The position numbers were made by a program, and so were the translations under genes. A stretch of DNA of 56,034 nt. It comes from Novosphingobium organovorum (GTDB lineage Bacteria; Pseudomonadota; Alphaproteobacteria; Sphingomonadales; Sphingomonadaceae). The stretch spans positions 29,912-85,945 of the forward strand of contig NZ_JALHLF010000004.1 in assembly GCF_022832435.1 (NCBI RefSeq), read 5' to 3'. The notes under the pieces were generated by a model. That model did no database searches and had not been told where the DNA came from. It saw only the letters and a program-made list of their open reading frames with translations. Positions 36,086 to 42,537 of this stretch are shown one piece after another (position 1 is the first letter of the stretch; each line of letters opens with the position of its first letter).

Positions 36086-36114
36086 TTGCACAACGAACCG
36101 ATTCGTCTCATAAA
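36086..36114 (+). promoter_or_regulatory. Promoter-like sequence ahead of the candidate sRNA
   Basis: TTGCAC and CATAAA with a 17-base spacer, about seven bases upstream of the predicted RNA start. Weak by itself; supported only by the terminator at the right distance. Confidence 0.3.
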
Positions 36115-36120
36115 GAGCCT

Positions 36121-36183
36121 GCCTTTCAGGCATCCTCTCCCAAAACTTCCACGACCCGACCGGAAACGGCCGGGTCTTTTTTT
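36121..36183 (+). ncRNA. Candidate small RNA ending in a strong terminator
   Basis: About 63 nt. It would begin with the hairpin GCCTTTCAGGC, followed by an unpaired stretch containing CCTCTCCC, which is complementary to Shine-Dalgarno-type sequences, and end in the terminator at 36153-36183. Pyrimidine loops of this kind act as anti-SD seeds in several alphaproteobacterial sRNAs. There is no coding gene on the plus strand between the Usp hairpin and this terminator that needs terminating. Confidence 0.35.
36153..36183 (+). terminator. Strong plus-strand terminator without an obvious gene
   Basis: GACCCGACCG-GAAA-CGGCCGGGTC (one A-C mismatch) followed by seven T. Confidence 0.8.
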
Positions 36184-36209
36184 GTCTGACAGACTTTTGT
36201 CTGCCAGAC
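36184..36209. promoter_or_regulatory. Tandem palindromes GTCTGNCAGAC upstream of the CDC48 gene
   Basis: Two 11-bp palindromes, GTCTGACAGAC and GTCTGCCAGAC, separated by TTTT (15 bases centre to centre). Such paired sites are typical of cooperative repressor binding. They lie about 125 bases upstream of the CDC48 ATG. Confidence 0.5.
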
Positions 36210-36333
36210 GGGCGCCCTTGCCTTAGGTTCGGTTTGAAAACACCGGGCGCGATACCTAGCTCCTTTGAACAAGCTCCTGCCCGACGGCCAAGCTGTGGCG
36301 CCGGGCAAGAGCCGTTGCTTCGAAAGGACAATC

Positions 36334-38652
36334 ATGAGCGAGCCCGAATCCAGGGTCGACGAACGCGTAGTCCGGCTGCAAGTCGCAGCGGCGCGCCAGG
36401 AAGAAAGCGGCCAGGGCATTGCCCGCCTGTCGCGCGAATCGCTTGCCGCCATCAACGCCATGGAAGGCGACGTGCTGGAAATCACCGGCAAGTCGGTCAC
36501 CGTCGCGCGCGCGGTCCTGGCCTATCCCGAGGATGAGGGACTCGAGGTCATCCGTCTCGACGGTCTCCAGCGCGGCAACGCCGAGGTTGGCTCGGGCGAT
36601 CACGTCGGCGTGCGCAAGGCCGAATCGCGCCCCGCGCAGCGCGTCGTTTTCGCGCCCGCGCAGCGCGACATGCGCCTGCAGGGGCCGACGATCGCGCTCA
36701 AGCGCAACTTCTTCGCACGCCCGATGGTCCAGGGCGATCTCGTCGCCACCACCGGCCAGCAGCAGGTTGCCGACATTCCCCCGCAGCTGCGGCGCATGTT
36801 CAACGCGCCGGCCTATGCGCTGACGCAAATTCGCCTCAACGTCGTCTCGACCACCCCGCGCGGCATCGTCCACATCGACGAGAACACCGAAGTCGAACTG
36901 CGCGAGACTTTCGAGGAAGCGCATGAACCGCGCGGCGACGTCAACTACGACGACGTTGGCGGCATGGAGGACACCATCCGCCAGCTGCGCGAGATGGTCG
37001 AGCTGCCGCTGCGCTACCCCGAACTGTTCACGCGCCTGGGCGTCGCCCCGCCCAAGGGCGTACTGCTCCACGGCCCGCCGGGAACCGGCAAGACGCGCCT
37101 TGCCCAGGCCGTCGCCAACGAGAGCGAGGCGAGCTTCTTCTCGATCAACGGCCCCGAAATCATGGGTTCGGGCTATGGCGAGAGCGAAAAGCACCTGCGC
37201 GACGTGTTCGAGGAAGCGACCAAGGCCGCGCCCGCAATCGTGTTCATCGACGAGATCGACTCGATCGCCCCCAAGCGCGACCAGGTTCACGGTGAAGCCG
37301 AAAAGCGCCTCGTCGCCCAGTTGCTCACGCTGATGGACGGGCTCAACAGCCGCGCCCACGTCGTCGTCATCGCGGCCACCAACCGGCCCGATGCAATCGA
37401 CGAGGCGCTGCGCCGCCCCGGCCGGTTCGACCGCGAAATCGTGATCGGTGTCCCCGACGAAAGCGGGCGGCGCGAGATTCTGGCGATCCACACCCGCGGC
37501 ATGCCGCTGGGCGAGAAGGTCTCGCTGCAGGAACTGGCGCGCACCACGCACGGTTTCGTCGGCGCGGACCTCGCCGCGCTCACCCGCGAGGCCGCGATCG
37601 AGGCGGTGCGCCGGATCATGCCCCGGCTCGACCTGGAGGCCCGCGCGATCCCGCCCGAAGTGCTCGAAAACCTCTCGGTCGAGCGCGATGACTTCATCGC
37701 CGCGCTCAAGCGCGTCCAGCCTTCGGCGATGCGCGAGGTCATGGTCCAGGTGCCCCAGATCGGCTGGTCGGACATCGGCGGGCTCGACGAGGCGCAGTTG
37801 AAGCTCAAGGAAGGCATCGAGCTGCCGCTCAAGAACCCCGAGGCGTTCCATCGCCTCGGCATCCGCGCGGCCAAGGGCTTCCTGCTCTACGGCCCGCCGG
37901 GCACGGGCAAGACGCTGCTGGCCAAGGCGGTGGCCAAGGAGGCGGAAGCCAACTTCATCTCGATCAAGTCCTCCGACCTGCTGTCCAAGTGGTACGGCGA
38001 GAGCGAACAGCAGATCGCCCGGCTCTTCGCGCGCGCGCGCCAGGTCGCGCCGTGCGTGGTGTTCATCGACGAGATCGACAGCCTCGTCCCCGCGCGCGGC
38101 ATGGGCGGGGGCGGCCTGGGCGAGCCGCAGGTGACCGCCCGCGTGGTCAACACGATCCTGGCGGAAATGGACGGCATGGAGGAGCTGCAATCGGTGGTCC
38201 TGGTCGGCGCGACGAACCGGCCCGGCCTCGTCGATCCGGCGCTGCTGCGCCCCGGACGGTTCGACGAACTGGTCTATGTCGGCACGCCCGATACGGCTGG
38301 CCGCGAGCACATCCTGGGCATCCACACGGCGGCCATGCCGCTGGCCCCGGACGTCTCGCTCGCGACCATCGCCAAGCGCACCGAGCGTTTTACCGGCGCC
38401 GACCTCGAAGACGTGGTGCGCCGCGCCGGCCTCATCGCCATCCGCAAGGCGGGCGCGGCGGTCGAAGCGGTGTCGATGGCCGACTTCGAGGACTCGCTCG
38501 AGGACGCGCGCGCCACCGTCTCGGCCGAGATGGAGACCGAATACGCCAAGATGAAGGGCGAACTGAAGAAGCGCGCGATGGAAGTCGCCCCGATCGGCTT
38601 CATCGCGCCCGGCATGGTCGAGCCGACCCGCGCGAACAAGCACGGGGATTGA
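36334..38652 (+). CDS. CDC48-family AAA+ ATPase
   Basis: 772 residues from the ATG at 36334, preceded by AAAGGA. N-domain about 1-195 (double-psi barrel, LSRESLAAINAMEGDVLEI), then two AAA+ modules. D1 has Walker A GPPGTGKTRL near residue 246 and Walker B IVFIDEIDSIAPKRDQ near 300. D2 has GPPGTGKTLLAKAVA near 519 and VVFIDEIDSLVPARG near 575. Both have the arginine finger region RRPGRFDRE/LRPGRFDEL. This is the architecture of archaeal VAT and eukaryotic p97, which unfold proteins. The C-terminus lacks an HbYX proteasome-docking motif. Such genes occur in scattered bacteria including sphingomonads. It is monocistronic and followed by several hairpins. Confidence 0.94.
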   Translation: MSEPESRVDERVVRLQVAAARQEESGQGIARLSRESLAAINAMEGDVLEITGKSVTVARAVLAYPEDEGLEVIRLDGLQRGNAEVGSGDHVGVRKAESRPAQRVVFAPAQRDMRLQGPTIALKRNFFARPMVQGDLVATTGQQQVADIPPQLRRMFNAPAYALTQIRLNVVSTTPRGIVHIDENTEVELRETFEEAHEPRGDVNYDDVGGMEDTIRQLREMVELPLRYPELFTRLGVAPPKGVLLHGPPGTGKTRLAQAVANESEASFFSINGPEIMGSGYGESEKHLRDVFEEATKAAPAIVFIDEIDSIAPKRDQVHGEAEKRLVAQLLTLMDGLNSRAHVVVIAATNRPDAIDEALRRPGRFDREIVIGVPDESGRREILAIHTRGMPLGEKVSLQELARTTHGFVGADLAALTREAAIEAVRRIMPRLDLEARAIPPEVLENLSVERDDFIAALKRVQPSAMREVMVQVPQIGWSDIGGLDEAQLKLKEGIELPLKNPEAFHRLGIRAAKGFLLYGPPGTGKTLLAKAVAKEAEANFISIKSSDLLSKWYGESEQQIARLFARARQVAPCVVFIDEIDSLVPARGMGGGGLGEPQVTARVVNTILAEMDGMEELQSVVLVGATNRPGLVDPALLRPGRFDELVYVGTPDTAGREHILGIHTAAMPLAPDVSLATIAKRTERFTGADLEDVVRRAGLIAIRKAGAAVEAVSMADFEDSLEDARATVSAEMETEYAKMKGELKKRAMEVAPIGFIAPGMVEPTRANKHGD

Positions 38653-38656
38653 GACA

Positions 38657-38718
38657 GGACTGGAGACCCGCACCTCTCTCATCCGGCAAGGCGCGAGAGA
38701 GGTGCGGGTCTCCAGTCC
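38657..38718. repeat. Perfect 24-bp inverted repeat after the CDC48 gene
   Basis: Arms 38657-38680 and 38695-38718 are exactly complementary over 24 bases (starting GGACTGGAGACCCGCACC) with a 14-base loop, four bases past the stop codon. There is no T run after it; the actual terminator is the next hairpin. Confidence 0.8.
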
Positions 38719-38722
38719 ACAG

Positions 38723-38778
38723 GGCCAAGAGCGATCGATCCAATGCAATCGGAGCGATCGCTCTTGGCCTTTGTTTTT
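38723..38778 (+). terminator. Terminator of the CDC48 gene
   Basis: Perfect 15-bp stem GGCCAAGAGCGATCG with its complement, 17-base loop, then TTTGTTTTT. Confidence 0.8.
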
Positions 38779-38780
38779 AC

Positions 38781-38825
38781 GCATTTTCTGAACCGTCAGG
38801 TGATTTCACCTGACTGGAAAACGCT
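38781..38825. repeat. CAGGTGA-type palindromic repeat, copy 2
   Basis: GTCAGGTGA-TT-TCACCTGAC core within GCATTTTC...GGAAAACGCT flanks, like copy 1 at 35708-35745. A further small hairpin AAGGGAT/ATCCCTT lies at 38827-38845, between this and the convergent glutaminyl cyclase gene. Confidence 0.75.
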
Positions 38826-38863
38826 CAAGGGATGGTAAATCCCTTAAATCCCTTTCTTCTATC

Positions 38864-39643
38864 TCAGGAACACTTCGGCGTAATCTGGTACAGCTTGTCC
38901 CAGTCCTTGCCCGTCACGAAGATCCGCTTCCTTGCCGCATCATAAGCGATGCCGTTAAGCACATCGTCACTGGTGCGCGCCCCGCTTTTGGCCGCGAGCC
39001 CCGACAGATCGACCCAGCTCTTGACCGCGCCGCTCGCCGGATCGATCCGCGCGATGCGATCGGTCATCCACACGTTGGCCCAGATTTCCCCATCGATCCA
39101 TTCCAGTTCGTTGAGCATGGGCACTGGCTCACCCGCGTCGGTGACCGCGATCGTCCCGGTGCGCTTGAAGGTCGCGGGATCGCGCAGGATGAGGTTGGCC
39201 GAACCGTCGCTCTGGTAAATCGTGCCGTCGTGGATGGTCATGCCCCAGCCCTCGCCCGAGAAGGGAAACAGGGTGATCGGCTTCAGGGTCTTGCGATCCC
39301 AGCGATAGCCCAGCCCGTCGCGCCAGGTGAGGCTGATGATCTGGTCGCCCCAGGCCACCGAACCTTCGCCGAAGAAGGTGGGATCGACCTGGCCTTCGCG
39401 GATCGGCGTGGTGCTCTCCAGCGTGCGCGTATAGACGCGCGACTGGCCCTTTTGCCCGGTGCTTTCGTAAAGCACGCCGTCGGCGAAGAAGAGCCCTTCG
39501 GTGAAGGCTTGCGGATCGTGCGGATAGGTCGCCAGGACCGAATAGGAACACACCGGCGTCGCCTTGGCCGTACAGGCGCACAGGCCCGTCAGGAGGAGGC
39601 CCAGAAGCGCGCGCGCCAGCGGCGTGGAGGAAGCAAGGGTCAT
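38864..39643 (-). CDS. Glutaminyl-peptide cyclotransferase (plant/bacterial propeller type)
   Basis: 259 residues from the ATG at 39643. The N-terminus LARALLGLLLTGLCAC fits a signal peptide with a possible lipobox LCAC, so it may be a lipoprotein. The repeated strands (YPHDPQAFTEGLFFADGVLYESTGQKGQS, FGEGSVAWGDQIISLTW, FPFSGEGWGMTIHDGTIYQSDGSA, MLNELEWIDGEIWANVW) are the blades and metal-site segments of the Glu_cyclase_2 family. This family turns N-terminal glutamine into pyroglutamate. In the periplasm it could protect or mature exported peptides. Confidence 0.9.
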   Translation of the reverse strand: MTLASSTPLARALLGLLLTGLCACTAKATPVCSYSVLATYPHDPQAFTEGLFFADGVLYESTGQKGQSRVYTRTLESTTPIREGQVDPTFFGEGSVAWGDQIISLTWRDGLGYRWDRKTLKPITLFPFSGEGWGMTIHDGTIYQSDGSANLILRDPATFKRTGTIAVTDAGEPVPMLNELEWIDGEIWANVWMTDRIARIDPASGAVKSWVDLSGLAAKSGARTSDDVLNGIAYDAARKRIFVTGKDWDKLYQITPKCS

Positions 39644-39755
39644 AGCGCCTAGCTGCCTAACCCCTGCGACTTGCGCAAGCCTGAACGCGTGCAGACGGGC
39701 GCGCTTCTCCCCCTTTCGCACGCCTGCAACAATCGCGCGGCAGGACTGTGCATCC

Positions 39756-40580
39756 ATGCTGGCACGCCTGCTCCCCCTGATCGCTCTTGCCGCCCTTTGC
39801 GGCCCCGCCGCCGCCCTTGCGCAAGACAGCGCGCCCTCCCCGGCTCCGGCGCCGGTCACGCTGCGCTTTCACGCCGCACAGGCGCACCAGGGCGCGGCGT
39901 CCGACGGCACCTACTTTTACGCGATCAGCAACGATGCGATCGGCAAGTACCGCATCGCGACCGGCGAACAGGTCGCCGAGTGGCACGGCCAGCCGCGCCT
40001 CTTCCCGCACATGAACAGCTGCACCGTGGTGGGCCACCAGCTGGTCTGCGCGGCCTCAAACTACCCGGCCCTCCCGCAGACGAGCGCGGTCGAATTCTTC
40101 GACACGCGCACGATGACGCACCTTCGCACGGTAAGTCTCGGGCTGTTGCAGGGCTCGCTCACGGTGATGGACCGGCACGCCGGGCACTGGTGGGCGGTGC
40201 TCGCCAACTACACCGGCAAGGGCGGCGATCCCGCGCGCGGCGCGGCCTTCACCCAGCTGGTCCAGATGGACGCTGCGTTCCACCCCGAACAAGCCTGGGT
40301 CTTTCCCGAAGCCGTGCTGGCGCGCATGGCGCCCAAGAGCTGCTCGGGACTGAGCTGGGGGCCAGACGGCTACATCTACGCGACCGGCCACGACCGGCCC
40401 GAAGTCTACGTGCTGCGCCTGCCCGAGGCGGGCTCGAGCCTCGAACTGGTGACCACGCTCGGCCTCGCCAGCGCCGGTCAGGCGATCGACTGGGACCCCA
40501 AGGCACCGCGCCGCCTGTGGTCGATCGGACGCGGGGACGGCGAAGTTCTGGCCAGTACGATGCCGCAAGTGCGCCAGTAG
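39756..40580 (+). CDS. Exported beta-propeller-like protein of unknown function
   Basis: 274 residues from the ATG at 39756. MLARLLPLIALAALCGPAAALAQDS is a signal peptide. The mature chain is made of strand-turn units (AASDGTYFYAISNDAIGKYRIATGE, NSCTVVGHQLVCAASNYP, GLSWGPDGYIYATGHDRPEVYVL) like a propeller, with three cysteines, two of them (NSC, LVC) perhaps bonded. No enzyme motif recognised. It diverges from the glutaminyl cyclase, another propeller protein, and shares no promoter with it beyond the 112-base gap. Confidence 0.75.
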   Translation: MLARLLPLIALAALCGPAAALAQDSAPSPAPAPVTLRFHAAQAHQGAASDGTYFYAISNDAIGKYRIATGEQVAEWHGQPRLFPHMNSCTVVGHQLVCAASNYPALPQTSAVEFFDTRTMTHLRTVSLGLLQGSLTVMDRHAGHWWAVLANYTGKGGDPARGAAFTQLVQMDAAFHPEQAWVFPEAVLARMAPKSCSGLSWGPDGYIYATGHDRPEVYVLRLPEAGSSLELVTTLGLASAGQAIDWDPKAPRRLWSIGRGDGEVLASTMPQVRQ

Positions 40581-40591
40581 CGAAGGCCCGA

Positions 40592-41176
40592 TCAGGGCGC
40601 GCGCTCGATCCACCACTTGCGCAGCCCCTGCACCAGAGCGCCGGCGACGGCGAGGCCCCCAAGGACCAGCCACAGGCGCCCCCATCCGTGCAAGAGGTCG
40701 GTCGATCCGCTGATCTTCCACAGCATCAGCCCGACCAGAACGGGTGCTCCAAACACTTGCGGATAGGTGATGCGCGCCAGATTGCGCCGACGCACGATCG
40801 CTTTGGAACAGGCCTCTCCCACCGCGGCTCGCCCGGCCAGCCTGCGGACAGGGCGAGTCCAGTTCCAATGGGTTGCGGCGAAGATCACGATCAAAATCAC
40901 CACACAGATGGCCCAGATCGCCGAGTCGTCCATGCCTTTGCCCGAAGCCCCGAAGAGCAGCATCGCCGCGCCGATCAGCGCAAGACCAAATCCAGCCGCC
41001 AGGATCGGCAACCGTTTCTGCCGCTGCTGGTAAACCGCCACGAAGGCATCGCGCTCGTCCGCGCTGACCGGAATCGGCGCGCCCTTCAGGCTGCGCCGGT
41101 AGAGATAGCCGTGCTCCACCGGCTCGAACTGATCCGCGAAAGTGTCAAGGCTCAGGCGTGTGAAACGGTCCCTCAT
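40592..41176 (-). CDS. Small inner-membrane protein of unknown function
   Basis: 194 residues. A soluble N-terminal part of about 55 residues (EHGYLYRRSLKGAPIPVSADERD) is followed by four hydrophobic segments: LPILAAGFGLALIGAAMLLF, AIWAICVVILIVIFAATHW, FGAPVLVGLMLW and LWLVLGGLAVAGALV. Between the second and third are basic residues (VRRRNLARI), consistent with a cytoplasmic loop. I recognise no family. It follows the MscS gene on the same strand after 58 bases and may be cotranscribed. Confidence 0.7.
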   Translation of the reverse strand: MRDRFTRLSLDTFADQFEPVEHGYLYRRSLKGAPIPVSADERDAFVAVYQQRQKRLPILAAGFGLALIGAAMLLFGASGKGMDDSAIWAICVVILIVIFAATHWNWTRPVRRLAGRAAVGEACSKAIVRRRNLARITYPQVFGAPVLVGLMLWKISGSTDLLHGWGRLWLVLGGLAVAGALVQGLRKWWIERAP

Positions 41177-41234
41177 GGCCTTGAAGGTTTCATCGAATTT
41201 TCGCGCGTTTGCAATATCCTATCGCACAATTCGC

Positions 41235-42353
41235 CTACATCTGCGCGAGCGCCGCCGCCGAGGGAGCGCCCAGTCCCGCGAGTTCGACCGGGGCTACCGG
41301 GGCGAGGCGGTTGCGCACGATCGCCTCGGGCATTTCGGCGGCTAGCCACTGGATCAGCGCCTCGCGCACGTCGCAGCGCAGATCGAACAGGGTGGGGCTG
41401 TCCTTGGCGGTGACGAGGAAGCGCACCTCGATCGCATCGCGGGTCAGTTCGGTCACCTGCATGTGCCGGACGCGCCCGTCCCAGCGCTCGTTCGCCGCGA
41501 CGATCTCCAGAAACTTCGCGCGGATCGGGTCGAGCCGGGTTGCCGGATCGACATAGAGCATGACCGTCCCCATCAGCTGCGAGGTGGTCTTGGTCCAGTT
41601 CTGGAAGATTTCCTCGAGGAACTTGTTGGTGGGCACCACCAGCCGCCGCTCGTCCCAGACCTTGACCACGACGTAGGTCGTCTTGATTTCCTCGACCCAG
41701 CCCCATTCGTCCCCGATGATGATCGCATCGCCGATGACCACGGGTTCGGTCAGCGCCATCTGAAAACCCGAGATGAGCGCCTTCAGGGCCGGCTGCGCCG
41801 CCGCGCCGACCGCGAGAGCCGCGAGGCCCGCCGAAGCCATCAGCGTCACCCCGATGTCACGCACACCGGGGATCGAGAGCAGCATGAGCGAGATCGTCAC
41901 GAAGACGATGCAGAACGTCGCGATGCGCCCGAAGATCGTCACGCGCGTGCGCTTGCGCCGGTTGCGGCGGTTGTCGGCCATCGAGATGTCCGCGCGCAGC
42001 ACCATCGCCTCGACGAAGGCGTTGAGGATGGCCAGCGCCATCCAGCCGACCATCATCGGCATGACGAGCCCGCCCAGGCGTTGCCAGACATCGTCCAGCG
42101 CGGGTGTCTCGCGCGCGGCGAGCACGATGGCGAGCGCGACCAGCGCCCAGCGGCTGGGCCGGGCGAGCCGTTTGACCACCAGATTATCGGAATCGCTCTC
42201 GCTCGCCTTGGCAAAGCGTCTGAGCAGGCGGAACAGCACGCTGTGCAGGAGCAGCGCGATGGTGACCGCGATCACGGTCACGATCAGGGCGACGATCGTC
42301 TGTTGCAGCCAGTCCGGCAGCTCACCGATCAGGTTCTGAAGCGCGTCGGTCAT
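41235..42353 (-). CDS. MscS-family mechanosensitive ion channel
   Basis: 372 residues from the ATG at 42353 (a TTG nine bases earlier is possible). Membrane segments: TIVALIVTVIAVTIALLLHSVLF, WALVALAIVLAA, LVMPMMVGWMALAILNAFV and FCIVFVTISLMLLSIPGV. The pore helix ASAGLAALAVGAAAQPALKALISGF is the signature of MscS, followed by the beta domain FQMALTEPVVIGDAIIIGDEWGWVEEI. It opens under membrane tension to relieve hypo-osmotic stress. Downstream gene codes for a small membrane protein. Confidence 0.92.
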   Translation of the reverse strand: MTDALQNLIGELPDWLQQTIVALIVTVIAVTIALLLHSVLFRLLRRFAKASESDSDNLVVKRLARPSRWALVALAIVLAARETPALDDVWQRLGGLVMPMMVGWMALAILNAFVEAMVLRADISMADNRRNRRKRTRVTIFGRIATFCIVFVTISLMLLSIPGVRDIGVTLMASAGLAALAVGAAAQPALKALISGFQMALTEPVVIGDAIIIGDEWGWVEEIKTTYVVVKVWDERRLVVPTNKFLEEIFQNWTKTTSQLMGTVMLYVDPATRLDPIRAKFLEIVAANERWDGRVRHMQVTELTRDAIEVRFLVTAKDSPTLFDLRCDVREALIQWLAAEMPEAIVRNRLAPVAPVELAGLGAPSAAALAQM

Positions 42354-42476
42354 TCCCCACAAACTATGCTGCGACGCAGCGGTTGCAAGTGCGAAGGACC
42401 TTTCGGACGAAGCGGGGCACGATCGCGATTAAGACCTGACCCGCTGCGACGCGCCGAAGACGTGACACCTTACTTC

Positions 42477-42510
42477 TCCCCTCCCGCTCGCGGGAGGGGC
42501 CGGGGGTGGG
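42477..42510. repeat. 34-bp palindromic intergenic repeat, copy 2
   Basis: Inverted relative to 27495-27528, one mismatch. Located between the convergently spaced MscS upstream region and the polA stop. Confidence 0.8.
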
Positions 42511-42537
42511 CCTTGACGCCAGCCCACCCCCTCGAAA

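Larger units (their letters stand above)
35707..36333. other. Gene-poor 627-bp stretch between the Usp and CDC48 genes
   Basis: No convincing coding frame in either strand. It holds, in order: a CAGGTGA-type repeat (35708-35745), a 17-bp perfect hairpin (35801-35842), unassigned AT-richer sequence (35843-36085), a promoter-like pair TTGCAC-N17-CATAAA (36086-36114), a strong terminator (36153-36183), two tandem 11-bp palindromes (36184-36209), and the CDC48 leader. Confidence 0.7.

Noticed and set aside
35843..36120. tmRNA or 6S RNA candidate
   Set aside because: No tRNA-like ends, tag frame or long imperfect hairpin characteristic of these RNAs could be drawn.
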